In this document: positions 20,091-28,689 of the stretch, one piece after another
How the letters are laid out: each line of letters opens with the position of its first letter
Numbering within the stretch: position 1 is the first letter of the stretch
Assembly (NCBI RefSeq): GCF_003063335.1
Contig: NZ_NERX01000002.1
Span: forward strand, 1-64,000
DNA length: 64,000 nucleotides
Reading direction: 5' to 3'
Source of the DNA: Limnohabitans sp. MMS-10A-192
GTDB taxonomy: Bacteria; Pseudomonadota; Gammaproteobacteria; Burkholderiales; Burkholderiaceae_C
Program-made: the position numbers and the translations under genes
Notes under the pieces: generated by a model
Seen by the model: the letters and a program-made list of their open reading frames with translations, nothing else
What the model was told of the DNA's origin: nothing
The model's database searches: none

Positions 20091-21812
20091 ATGAACGACA
20101 ACACCTTTGACTACATCATCGTCGGCGGCGGCACAGCCGGCAGCCTGCTGGCCAACCGCCTGAGTGCCGACGCCAGCAAGCGCGTGCTGCTGATCGAGGC
20201 AGGCAAAAAAGACGATTACCACTGGGTGCACATCCCGGTCGGCTATTTGTATTGCATTGGCAACCCGCGCACCGATTGGTTGTATGAAACCGAGCCCGCA
20301 CAAGGCCTGAACGGCCGCACCCTGCGCTACCCGCGTGGCAAAGTGCTGGGCGGTTGCTCCAGCATCAACGGCATGATTTACATGCGCGGCCAATCGCGGG
20401 ACTACGACCAGTGGGCGCAGATCACCGGCAACGACGAATGGCGCTGGGACCGGACCTTGCCCTATTTCAAGTTGCACGAAGACCACTACAAGGGCGAAAA
20501 CGCATTCCACGGGGCCAAAGGCGCCAAGTCCGAATTGCTGGCCCCCACCGATTTACCCAAAGGCAGCTACCTGCACACCCTGCGCGGGCGCAACACCGGC
20601 GGCGAATGGCGCATCGAAAAGCAGCGCCTGCGGTGGGACGTGCTGGATGCGTTTGCACACGCCGCGCAGCAAGCGGGCATTCCGGCCACCGACGACTTCA
20701 ACCGGGGCGACAACGAGGGCGTGAGTTATTTCGAGGTCAACCAGAAAAACGGTTGGCGCTGGAACACGGCCAAGGCCTTTTTGCGGCCCACCTGCTACGC
20801 CCGCCCCAACTTCGAGTTGTGGAACAAGGCTCAGGTGGCCAAGCTGATCATCGAAACCCAAGCCGACGGCAGCCAGCGTTGCACCGGCGCGCAGGTCTGG
20901 TCGGGCGTCGAGATGGTCGAAGTCAAAGCCACCCGCGAAGTGATTTTGAGCGCGGGCAGCATCGGCTCGGCGCAAATCCTGCAGTTGTCGGGCATTGGCC
21001 CTGCCGCCTTGCTCAAAGACAAAGGCGTGGAGGTCAAGCACGAGCTGCCCGGCGTGGGGGCCAACTTGCAAGACCACTTGCAGATCCGCTCGGTCTACAA
21101 GGTCAAGGGCACCAAAACGCTGAACACCATGGCGCGCAGCTTGTGGGGCAAGGCCATGATCGGGCTGGAATACGCGCTCAAGCGCACCGGCCCCATGAGC
21201 ATGGCCCCCAGCCAGCTGGGCGCGTTCACCAAAAGCGACCCGTCCCAGCCGCACGCCAACATCCAGTACCACGTCCAGCCGCTCAGCTTGGACGCATTTG
21301 GCGAGCCACTGCACAGCTTCCCGGCCATCACGGCAAGCGTGTGCAACCTGAACCCCACCAGCCGGGGCTCGGTGCAGATCAAAACCAACCGTTTTGAAGA
21401 CGCCCCCGCCATTGCGCCCAACTACCTGGCCACCGACGCAGACCGCAAGGTGGCGGCCGACAGCCTGCGGGTGACGCGCCGCATCATGGCGCAAGACGCG
21501 ATGAAGGCTTTTCTGCCCGAAGAGTTCAAGCCCGGCGTGCAGTACCAGACCGACGATGAACTGGCCAAGCTGGCCGGGGACATCGCCAGCACCATCTTCC
21601 ACCCCGTGGGCACGACCCGCATGGGGCGCGATGACGACCCGATGGCGGTGGTCAACTCGCGCCTGCAGGTGCGCGGTGTGGCGGGCCTGCGCGTGGTCGA
21701 TGCGGGCGTGATGCCCACCATCACCAGCGGCAACACCAACAGCCCGACCCTGATGATTGCCGAGAAAGCTGCGCAATGGATCGCGCAGGACGCCGAGCGT
21801 TCGGCAGCCTGA
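20091..21812 (+). CDS. GMC-family FAD oxidoreductase (choline dehydrogenase-like)
   Basis: A 573-residue flavoprotein. The ADP-binding fold is at the N-terminus (YIIVGGGTAGSLLANRLS). The GMC signatures are PRGKVLGGCSSINGMIYMRG near residue 85 and SAGSIGSAQILQLSGIGP near residue 285. The C-terminal VGTTRMGRDDDPMAV and DAGVMPTITSGNTN carry the active-site His and Asn regions. It oxidises an alcohol of unknown identity. The 206 bases after mmsA hold no gene. Confidence 0.9.
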   Translation: MNDNTFDYIIVGGGTAGSLLANRLSADASKRVLLIEAGKKDDYHWVHIPVGYLYCIGNPRTDWLYETEPAQGLNGRTLRYPRGKVLGGCSSINGMIYMRGQSRDYDQWAQITGNDEWRWDRTLPYFKLHEDHYKGENAFHGAKGAKSELLAPTDLPKGSYLHTLRGRNTGGEWRIEKQRLRWDVLDAFAHAAQQAGIPATDDFNRGDNEGVSYFEVNQKNGWRWNTAKAFLRPTCYARPNFELWNKAQVAKLIIETQADGSQRCTGAQVWSGVEMVEVKATREVILSAGSIGSAQILQLSGIGPAALLKDKGVEVKHELPGVGANLQDHLQIRSVYKVKGTKTLNTMARSLWGKAMIGLEYALKRTGPMSMAPSQLGAFTKSDPSQPHANIQYHVQPLSLDAFGEPLHSFPAITASVCNLNPTSRGSVQIKTNRFEDAPAIAPNYLATDADRKVAADSLRVTRRIMAQDAMKAFLPEEFKPGVQYQTDDELAKLAGDIASTIFHPVGTTRMGRDDDPMAVVNSRLQVRGVAGLRVVDAGVMPTITSGNTNSPTLMIAEKAAQWIAQDAERSAA

Positions 21813-21847
21813 AAACTGCCCGAAGGTCAGTTCCCGTTCAGTTCTGA

Positions 21848-21880
21848 TCAGGGATTTCCCGCAAATCGGGAAATCCCTGA
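21848..21880 (+). repeat. 13-bp inverted repeat downstream of the GMC oxidoreductase
   Basis: TCAGGGATTTCCC (21848-21860) pairs perfectly with 21868-21880 around GCAAATC. It begins 36 bases after the stop codon. Only a broken T-stretch follows, so it may protect the 3' end of the mRNA rather than end it. Confidence 0.6.
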
Positions 21881-21919
21881 GGGTTTCGTCTCCCGTCAGC
21901 CCTTACATTTCACTCACTC

Positions 21920-22045
21920 GATGCAAAGCAGTACCTTGCATCCCGAGGGCCGAGGAGACAACTCGAATCCCTAAGAACTCCAACATGAACCAACATCCGA
22001 ACGAGATGTGACTTCTCAGGCGCCGCGCAAGCGGCGCTTTTTTTT
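21920..22045 (+). ncRNA. Structured stretch ending in a strong terminator (candidate small RNA or 3' UTR)
   Basis: GATGCAA (21920-21926) pairs with TTGCATC (21936-21942), then CGAG/CTCG closes around GAGACAA. Finally GCGCCGC-GCAA-GCGGCGC (22020-22037) is followed by T8 (22038-22045). The 287 bases between the GMC gene and the TauE gene hold no convincing coding sequence; one 8-codon reading at 21985 lacks a ribosome-binding site. It could be a long 3' UTR of the GMC gene or a separate small RNA. No known family was recognised. Confidence 0.3.
22020..22045 (+). terminator. Intrinsic terminator
   Basis: GCGCCGC (22020-22026), loop GCAA, GCGGCGC (22031-22037), then eight T. A GNRA-capped GC stem with a perfect U-tract, ending transcription from the GMC-gene side. 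Confidence 0.9.
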
Positions 22046-22099
22046 CGCCCGTCGCTGGCCCGACAGGCCTTGCGCGCCCCCAATGCCACAATCGACCGC

Positions 22100-22858
22100 A
22101 TGGAATTGTTGATTGTTTCGCTGGCCTCGCTGCTGGCCGGGCTGGTGGACTCGATCGTCGGTGGCGGTGGCCTGATCTTGCTGCCCGCCCTGTTTGCCAC
22201 CTTCCCCGGCGCGCCGCCCGCCACCTTGTTTGGCACCAACAAAAGCGCCTCGATCTGGGGCACCGCCTTTGCCACCGTGCAGTACAGCCGCAAAGTGGTC
22301 ATGCCCTGGCGATCTTTGCTGCCTGGAGCCGGTCTCGGTCTGCTGGGCTCTTTGGCCGGTGCCTGGGTCGTCACCCAAGTGGACCCCAGCCTGTTTCGCA
22401 AAGCTTTGCCGGTCCTGCTGGTCTTGCTCTTGCTGTACACCTTGGTCAAAAAAGACATGGGCCGCAGCCACGCGCCGCGCTTTGCCGGTTCGCAAGAGGC
22501 CTGGGTGGCGGCAGGCATCGGCCTGGTGATCGGGTTTTACGACGGCTTCTTTGGCCCCGGCACCGGCAGTTTTTTGGTGTTTGCCTATGTGCGCTGGCTG
22601 GGTTATGACTTTTTGCACGCCTCGGCCGCTGCGAAATTCATCAACCTGTTCACCAACATGGCGGCCTTGGTGTTGTTCACCTTCAAAGGCCATGTCTGGT
22701 GGCATCTGGCGCTGGCCATGGCCGTGGCCAACGTGATCGGCAGCCTGATCGGCACCCGGCTGGCCCTCAAGCACGGCGCGGGCTTTGTGCGCCACGTCTT
22801 CATCTTCGTGGTGCTGGCCTTGATCTGCAAGACCGGTTACGACACTTGGCTGCGTTAA
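22100..22858 (+). CDS. TauE/SafE-family (TSUP) membrane transporter
   Basis: A 252-residue membrane protein with two related halves. Each half has the TSUP motif: LLAGLVDSIVGGGGLILLPAL near the N-terminus and IGFYDGFFGPGTGSFLVF in the second half. The family exports or imports sulfur-containing or organic anions such as sulfoacetate and sulfite; the substrate here is unknown. The ATG at 22100 is used because upstream in-frame codons run into the terminator region. Confidence 0.88.
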   Translation: MELLIVSLASLLAGLVDSIVGGGGLILLPALFATFPGAPPATLFGTNKSASIWGTAFATVQYSRKVVMPWRSLLPGAGLGLLGSLAGAWVVTQVDPSLFRKALPVLLVLLLLYTLVKKDMGRSHAPRFAGSQEAWVAAGIGLVIGFYDGFFGPGTGSFLVFAYVRWLGYDFLHASAAAKFINLFTNMAALVLFTFKGHVWWHLALAMAVANVIGSLIGTRLALKHGAGFVRHVFIFVVLALICKTGYDTWLR

Positions 22859-22865
22859 GGCCACT

Positions 22866-23789
22866 TCAGCGCAAGCGCCACTTGATCTGCCCGGCGTACT
22901 GCGCCAGCGCCACGCCCGACAGGATCACGCCCGCGCCAGCGATCTTGATCCAGGTGTAGTGCTCGCCCGACCAGGCCCAGGCGAACAAGCCCGTCATGGG
23001 TGGCATCAAATACATCAGAGGCGCGGTGCGGGCCACGCCACGCACGATGTTGATCCAGCCCCAGATCAGCCAGCCCATGAAGGCCGACACCAGCACCGAC
23101 CAAAACAGGCCCGCCCAGGCCCATGCATCGAGCGTGGCCCATGGGGCCTGCAGGCCCACCGGCAACGACAAAAGCAAAATCGGCAGGCTGCCGAGCAAGG
23201 TGGTGTAACCCATGGTCAGCACCGGCCCATGCCGCTGCATGAGCGGCTTGGCCGCCACGGTGTAATAAGAAAACAGGCTGGCGGCGATCAGCAAGACCAG
23301 ATCACCGCCACCGGCACGCCAGTGGCCGCCCAAGAGCTTGTCGGACAAAAACATCAAGACGCCACCCAGCGCCAACGCCACACCCAGAATCTGGGCCAGA
23401 CTCAAGCGCTCAAAGCCCTTGTAACGCAGGATCAGCAAGGTGAAGACCGGCCCGCACGCGAGGATGACCGCGCTGGAAAACGCGGTGGACCAATGGATGC
23501 CGTAAGTGACCAAGCCCACGTGCAGGGTGTGACCCGCAAAGCCCAGCCAGGCCATGTGCAACAGGTCTTTACGCGGCAAAGCGGGCAGCCAGCGGCCCAG
23601 GCGCCAGCGCATCAACAAGAGCGCACACGACGGCATGATGATGTACCGCGCCATCAGGAAACCGGTGGGCGAGATCAAGTCGAACAGGAACTTTTGCAGC
23701 GTGAAGTTGGCCCCCCAGATCACGATCAGGGCCAACGCGGCCATCAAAGCGGTTTGATCATGGCGGTGCGTGGGCGATCGGTGGGGCAT
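22866..23789 (-). CDS. EamA/DMT-family exporter
   Basis: A 307-residue inner-membrane protein with ten predicted helices in two EamA repeats (first IVIWGANFTLQKFLFDLIS, second beginning near GGGDLVLLIAASLFSYYTVA). Members export amino acids and other metabolites. It is convergent with the TauE gene and divergent from nothing obvious. A histidine-rich N-terminal tail (MPHRSPTHRHD) precedes the first helix. Confidence 0.85.
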   Translation of the reverse strand: MPHRSPTHRHDQTALMAALALIVIWGANFTLQKFLFDLISPTGFLMARYIIMPSCALLLMRWRLGRWLPALPRKDLLHMAWLGFAGHTLHVGLVTYGIHWSTAFSSAVILACGPVFTLLILRYKGFERLSLAQILGVALALGGVLMFLSDKLLGGHWRAGGGDLVLLIAASLFSYYTVAAKPLMQRHGPVLTMGYTTLLGSLPILLLSLPVGLQAPWATLDAWAWAGLFWSVLVSAFMGWLIWGWINIVRGVARTAPLMYLMPPMTGLFAWAWSGEHYTWIKIAGAGVILSGVALAQYAGQIKWRLR

Positions 23790-23853
23790 GGGCCATTGTC
23801 ACCGTGGCCTGCCAGAAGGCTTGTCACGCGTGCAGCAAGGGCCAAGGGCCAGA

Positions 23854-24951
23854 TCAGTCTTCGTTGACGACCGGCACGCGCTGGGACAGTGCGCACATCA
23901 GCTCGTAGCCCACCGTGCCTGCGGCCTGGGCCACCTCGTCGATGCTCAGCACCGCCCCATTGGCGGCGCGTCCCCACAAGGTCACGCGGCTGCCCATGCC
24001 GGCCTCGGGCAAATCGCTCAAGTCCACCGCCAGCATGTCCATGCTCACACGGCCCAGGGTGCGGCTGCGCATGCCATCCACCAGCACCGGCGTGCCGGTG
24101 GGGCAAATGCGCGGGTAGCCATCGGCATAACCGCAAGCCACCACGCCGATGCGCATGGGCCGATCGGCCACAAAGCTGGAGCCATAGCCCACGCTGTCAC
24201 CCACTTGCAGTTGTTGCACCGCGATGATGTTCGCGTTCAGGCTCATGGCCGGTTGCAAGTCCCAATCGGCGGCCGAATGCGTCTGGAAATCCGGCGAGCT
24301 GCCATACAGCGCAATGCCCGGGCGGATCCAGTCGGCCTTGACGCTGGCCTCTTGGGCATGGCGCAAAGTGGCAGCGCTGTTGCTCAGGCTGCGCTCGCCT
24401 GGCAGGTCGCGTGTGGCTTCTTCAAACAGTGCCACTTGCTCGGCAATGCCTTTGTCGCCATCGGCATCGCTGAAATGGGTGATCAGCGAAATCTCGTCCA
24501 CCTGGGGCAAAGCGTTCAGTCGCGTCCAGGCCGAGCGGTAACGCTGCGGCGCAAAACCCAAACGGTTCATGCCCGAGTTCATCTTGAGGAACACCCGGTG
24601 CGGCTCGTGCGTCTTGTGCAGTGCCAGCATGTCGATCTGTTCATCGCAATGCACCGTGTGCCACAGGTGCAGGCGCGAGCACAGCTCCAGGTCACGGGCC
24701 TCAAACGCGCCTTCCAGCAGCAAGATGGGGCCGCGCCAGCCCAGGGCACGCACGCGCTCGGCTTCGCTCAAGTCCAGCAAGGCAAAGCCATCGGCGGCGC
24801 GCAGGCCTTCAAACACCCGCTCGATGCCGTGACCATAGGCATTGGCCTTGACCACCGCCCAGGCCTGGGCGTCGGGCGCGGCTTGGCGGGCAGCCCCCAG
24901 GTTGTGGCGCAAGGCGGCGGTGTGGATGGTGGCTTGTATCGGACGGGGCAT
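23854..24951 (-). CDS. alr: Alanine racemase
   Basis: A 365-residue PLP enzyme that interconverts L- and D-alanine for peptidoglycan. The PLP-binding lysine is Lys35 in [12 protein letters not shown]. The second catalytic residue, a tyrosine, is in [17 protein letters not shown], and [17 protein letters not shown] is a family mark. The start giving [10 protein letters not shown] fits the family; no ribosome-binding site is clear, and a TTG 24 bases upstream cannot be excluded. Confidence 0.94.
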   Translation of the reverse strand: MPRPIQATIHTAALRHNLGAARQAAPDAQAWAVVKANAYGHGIERVFEGLRAADGFALLDLSEAERVRALGWRGPILLLEGAFEARDLELCSRLHLWHTVHCDEQIDMLALHKTHEPHRVFLKMNSGMNRLGFAPQRYRSAWTRLNALPQVDEISLITHFSDADGDKGIAEQVALFEEATRDLPGERSLSNSAATLRHAQEASVKADWIRPGIALYGSSPDFQTHSAADWDLQPAMSLNANIIAVQQLQVGDSVGYGSSFVADRPMRIGVVACGYADGYPRICPTGTPVLVDGMRSRTLGRVSMDMLAVDLSDLPEAGMGSRVTLWGRAANGAVLSIDEVAQAAGTVGYELMCALSQRVPVVNED

Positions 24952-25167
24952 GGGCGCAAAGGTGGAAAAGGCCAATGAAGTATGCCAGCTTCACACCCAA
25001 GCACCGCCCACGCGCAATGGCCGTCAAAACCCCACTGGGTGCCCATGGGAAAACCCCGCCAAACCCTGCTCCGAAAGGGTCATGCAAATGGATTACACTG
25101 GCCCGCTGCCTTCTGGCAACGAGCATTTCGCTCACCCGCCAAGGCGCTGGTTGAACTTTGATATTCG

Positions 25168-25797
25168 ATGGAAGTTTTTCAATTTCTGATGCCCATCTTC
25201 ACCGAGTACGGCTACTGGGCCGTGTTCGTGATGCTGTTGGTCTGTGGCTTCGGCATTCCTGTCCCTGAAGACGTGACGCTGGTGACCGGCGGTGTCATCG
25301 CCGGGCTGGGCCACGCCGATGTGCACACCATGTTTGCCGTGGGCATGGCCGGCGTGATGATCGGCGACGGGCTGATGTTCACACTCGGCCGTCTTTATGG
25401 CCAACGCATCTCGCAAATGCCCGGCTTTCGCAAAATCCTGACACCCGAGCGCTTCACCAGCGCGCAAGACGCCTTCCACAAATACGGCAAGTGGGTCATG
25501 TTCGTGGCCCGCTTTCTGCCCGGCTTGCGCACGCCCGTGTTCTTCTCGGCCGGCATGAGCCACCGCGTCACCTTCCCCACCTGGTTCCTGATGGACGGCT
25601 TTGCCGCCCTGATCAGCGTGCCGATCTGGGTGTACCTGGGCTACTTTGGCGCTCAGAACTGGGACTGGATGTTTGGCGTCCTGCGCCAATTCCAGCACGG
25701 CATTTTTGCTCTGCTCGCCCTGGGGCTGGGCTGGGTGGGCTGGCGCTGGTGGCGCAAGCACAAAGCTGCCGCCGCACACCCCAACGACACCCACTGA
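25168..25797 (+). CDS. DedA-family membrane protein
   Basis: A 209-residue protein of the DedA/VTT family, thought to act as flippases or proton-driven lipid-carrier transporters. Typical stretches are GFGIPVPEDVTLVTGGVIAG, the GRLYGQR positive segment and FVARFLPGLRTPVFFSAGM with its essential arginines. The 216 bases upstream contain no gene and should carry the promoter. Confidence 0.9.
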   Translation: MEVFQFLMPIFTEYGYWAVFVMLLVCGFGIPVPEDVTLVTGGVIAGLGHADVHTMFAVGMAGVMIGDGLMFTLGRLYGQRISQMPGFRKILTPERFTSAQDAFHKYGKWVMFVARFLPGLRTPVFFSAGMSHRVTFPTWFLMDGFAALISVPIWVYLGYFGAQNWDWMFGVLRQFQHGIFALLALGLGWVGWRWWRKHKAAAAHPNDTH

Positions 25798-25805
25798 GCC
25801 ACGCC

Positions 25806-26699
25806 ATGGCTCGCCCCACCGACACAAGCCTGGCTGTGGCCGGGCTGCTGTTCAATGCCTTGGTCTGGGGCATTTGCTGGTGGCCATTCAAACAACTCGA
25901 AGCGCTGGGCCTGCACCCGCTGTGGGCCACCGCGCTGGTTTACGGTTTTGTCACCCTCGCCATCGGCGCGTCTCTTTGGCGCAGCGGCCACCTGCTGAGC
26001 TGGCGTGCACACCCCGCCCTGTGGTACTTGCTGCTGGCTTCGGGTCTGACCAATGTGGGCTTCAACTGGGCCGTGACCGTGGGTGATGTGGTGCGCGTGG
26101 TGCTGCTGTTTTACCTGATGCCCGCCTGGTCGGTGCTGGTGGCCTGGCTGATGCTGGGCGACAGACCGCGCCCCATGGCGCTGCTGCGGCTGCTCATGGC
26201 GCTGGCCGGTCTGGTCATCGTGCTCAAGACCCCCGAAACCCCTTGGCCCATACCCGAGAGCCTGGCCGATGTGCTGGCCTTGCTCAGCGGCTTCACCTTT
26301 GCCGTGACCAACGCGCTGCTGCTCAAGCTCAAAGACAGCCCCAGCGCCTCGCGCACCCTGGCCATGTTTGGGGGTGGCGCGGTCATGGCCACGGCCGCCG
26401 CCTTGGTCGGACTGGCCACAGGCGTGGTCAGCACGGGTGCCGCCCCCGACTGGGCCTGGCTGCCTTTTGTGGCGCTGCTGTGCGTGTCCTTCTTGCTGGG
26501 CAACCTGGCGCTGCAATACGGTGCGGCGCGGCTGGCTGCCCACACCACGGCCCTGGTCATGTTGTCTGAGGTGCTGTTTGCCAGCGTGTCTTCCGTCATA
26601 CTGGGTGCCTCCCAATGGGACAGCCGCACCTTATGGGGCGGTGCCTTGATCCTGCTGGCGGCGCTGCTGTCGGTGGTCGGCCCTTCGCAACACGACTGA
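25806..26699 (+). CDS. DMT-family transporter
   Basis: A 297-residue EamA-type exporter with ten membrane helices (first LLFNALVWGICWWPFKQLEA). It starts 8 bases after the dedA stop and ends 13 bases before the glutathione peroxidase gene, so the three are likely one transcript. The substrate is unknown. Confidence 0.87.
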   Translation: MARPTDTSLAVAGLLFNALVWGICWWPFKQLEALGLHPLWATALVYGFVTLAIGASLWRSGHLLSWRAHPALWYLLLASGLTNVGFNWAVTVGDVVRVVLLFYLMPAWSVLVAWLMLGDRPRPMALLRLLMALAGLVIVLKTPETPWPIPESLADVLALLSGFTFAVTNALLLKLKDSPSASRTLAMFGGGAVMATAAALVGLATGVVSTGAAPDWAWLPFVALLCVSFLLGNLALQYGAARLAAHTTALVMLSEVLFASVSSVILGASQWDSRTLWGGALILLAALLSVVGPSQHD

Positions 26700-26712
26700 A
26701 TTGGAGCACCCC

Positions 26713-27195
26713 ATGAGCCTGTACGACTTTGAAGCCCTCGGCATTGACGGCCAAACCGTGGCCCTGAACCAATACAAAGGCCAGGTGATGTTGATCGTGA
26801 ACACCGCCAGCGCCTGCGGCTTCACGCCCCAATTCACCGGCCTGGAAAAACTGCACCAGCAATACGGCGCACAAGGCTTGGCAGTGATCGGTTTTCCGTG
26901 CAACCAGTTCGCCAGCCAGGACCCGGGCGACGACGCCCAGATCGCCAACTTCTGCCAGAAGAACTACGGCGTGAGCTTCCAAATGATGAGCAAGGTCAAA
27001 GTCAACGGCGACAGCGCTCACCCGCTCTACCAATGGCTCACCGCCGAAGCCCCCGGCATTTTGGGCAGCAAGGCCATCAAGTGGAACTTCACCAAGTTCC
27101 TGGTGGGCAAAGACGGCCGCGTGATCAAGCGCTACGCGCCGCAAGATGCCCCCGCAAAGATCGCTCAAGACATTGAGGCGGCACTGGCCGCTTGA
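26713..27195 (+). CDS. Glutathione peroxidase (BtuE-like, cysteine type)
   Basis: A 160-residue thiol peroxidase that reduces hydroperoxides. The peroxidatic residue is Cys35 in NTASACGFTPQ, where animal enzymes use selenocysteine. The catalytic Gln and Trp regions appear as GFPCNQFASQDPG and KWNFTKFLVG. Bacterial relatives usually take electrons from thioredoxin. It is the last gene of the dedA-DMT-gpx group and is followed by a hairpin terminator. Confidence 0.93.
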   Translation: MSLYDFEALGIDGQTVALNQYKGQVMLIVNTASACGFTPQFTGLEKLHQQYGAQGLAVIGFPCNQFASQDPGDDAQIANFCQKNYGVSFQMMSKVKVNGDSAHPLYQWLTAEAPGILGSKAIKWNFTKFLVGKDGRVIKRYAPQDAPAKIAQDIEAALAA

Positions 27196-27244
27196 TGCGG
27201 ACCAGCGACTCGCCGGCCCTCGGCAGGCCTTCACCGACATGGTG

Positions 27245-27266
27245 AACTGAAAACATTCAGTTTTTT
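27245..27266 (+). terminator. AT-rich hairpin terminator after the peroxidase gene
   Basis: AACTGAA (27245-27251) pairs with TTCAGTT (27256-27262) around AACA, and the T-run extends to 27266. The weak stem with a good U-tract suits an intrinsic terminator. Confidence 0.6.
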
Positions 27267-27300
27267 ACGAACTGACAGTCATCAATAATCTGCTTTTTCA

Positions 27301-27317
27301 AAAGCCTCTCAGGCTTT
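27301..27317 (+). promoter_or_regulatory. Small hairpin in the leader of the metal-efflux operon
   Basis: AAAGCCT (27301-27307) pairs with AGGCTTT (27311-27317) around CTC, 37 bases before the first efflux gene. It could be an attenuator or lie within a promoter; no metal-regulator box was recognised. Confidence 0.3.
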
Positions 27318-27354
27318 AGGATTCGATCTGTTTTTTGAACCACGGAACAACCCC

Positions 27355-28671
27355 ATGCGCCTATCCACATCTGCCAACGGGCAAGCCAAACGCCCAAGCT
27401 GGCATTGGGCTTGGCCCCTCACGCTCTTGATGCACAGCGCGCTGGCACAAACCACACCGCCTGCGGCGATCAACCCCATCAACCCGGCCACCGCTCCCGA
27501 ACTGGCCCAGGCACAGATCATCGCCACCGTCCTCGAGCACAACCCCCAGTTGCGCGCAGCGCAAAGCGCGCTCGACGCCGCCAAATCGGGCATCCAAACA
27601 GCCAGGGCACTGCCCAACCCACGTTTTGACTGGACACAAGGCCACAATACGGCACGCATCCCGGGCGTGACATCGGGCGCATTGCGAAGCTGGACCCTCA
27701 GTCAACCCATCGAAAATCCCTACGGCCGCCAAGCGCGGATTGACTTCGCCAACGCGTCGGAGCTTGAAGGCAAACACCTGATTGGCCAAACCCGCAACGG
27801 GCTGGTGAGCCAGGTGCGCTTGTTCATATACCAAGGCCTGCTGCACCAGGCCCAGGCGACCGCGGCAGCCGACGATGTGCAGCTGCTGGAGCAGGTGCGC
27901 GAACGTGTGCGCATCAGGGTAGAGAGCGGAGAAGCCGCACGCTACGAGATCATCAAGGCCGATGCCGAAATCATCACCGCCCGTGAACGCCTTCAAACAG
28001 CGCGCCTGATGGTGGAACAAAGCAAGATCCAGCTGAACCAATTGGCTGCCGGCCAGCTGCCTGCGCAATGGCGACTGCAAGGCGATCTCAAAGACAGCCA
28101 AGAGTTACTGGACATGGCGCAACTGCAGCAATTGATGCTCAAGCACAACACCGAGTTGAGTTTGCTCCAAACCGATGTGAACAAAGCGCAAGCGCAACTG
28201 CGCAGCGCCGAATCCAGCCGCTGGCCAGGCGTGGAGTTGCGCTACAGCCAAAGCCGTGATCCGGAGTTTCGTCAAGGCCAATGGGGCGTGGGCGTTCAGC
28301 TTCCTTTGCTGGACAGGCGCTCAGGGCCCATCGCACAAGCCAGTGCCGAACTGGAGCGCGCGCAAATACGCCTGGAAGGGCGCAAGGCCGAGCTGTCCCA
28401 ACAAGTGTTGTTGACCTGGAAGTCCCTGGAGATGGCGCGTCTGCGCATCGAGGCCTTGAGCCAGGGCTCCGTGCGCGAGGCCGAAGCGGCCTTGCGCGTG
28501 GCACAAGCCGCTTACCGCTTTGGTGAGCGGGGCATTCTGGATGTGTTGGACGCGCAACGCGTGTTGCGCAGCGTCCGCGCTGACCTGATCCAGGCACGCT
28601 ACCAGTTGCAAGAAGCGCGCGTCATGCTGGACCAGTTGATCGGCCAGAACATCGAACACACACCTTCTTGA
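27355..28671 (+). CDS. Outer-membrane efflux protein of a metal RND system (CzcC/TolC-like)
   Basis: A 438-residue TolC-family channel. It begins with a signal peptide (about residues 1-31, ending HSALAQ) and then shows two long alpha-helical repeats rich in Ala, Gln, Glu and Arg, such as NPQLRAAQSALDAAKSG and AYRFGERGILDVLDAQRVLR. It forms the outer-membrane exit duct for the adaptor and pump encoded directly downstream. Confidence 0.88.
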   Translation: MRLSTSANGQAKRPSWHWAWPLTLLMHSALAQTTPPAAINPINPATAPELAQAQIIATVLEHNPQLRAAQSALDAAKSGIQTARALPNPRFDWTQGHNTARIPGVTSGALRSWTLSQPIENPYGRQARIDFANASELEGKHLIGQTRNGLVSQVRLFIYQGLLHQAQATAAADDVQLLEQVRERVRIRVESGEAARYEIIKADAEIITARERLQTARLMVEQSKIQLNQLAAGQLPAQWRLQGDLKDSQELLDMAQLQQLMLKHNTELSLLQTDVNKAQAQLRSAESSRWPGVELRYSQSRDPEFRQGQWGVGVQLPLLDRRSGPIAQASAELERAQIRLEGRKAELSQQVLLTWKSLEMARLRIEALSQGSVREAEAALRVAQAAYRFGERGILDVLDAQRVLRSVRADLIQARYQLQEARVMLDQLIGQNIEHTPS

Positions 28672-28689
28672 ATTTTGCAGGACCTCGTC

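Noticed and set aside
21985..22011. Eight-codon frame just before the terminator at 22020
   Set aside because: No ribosome-binding site at proper distance and no reason to think it is translated as a leader peptide.
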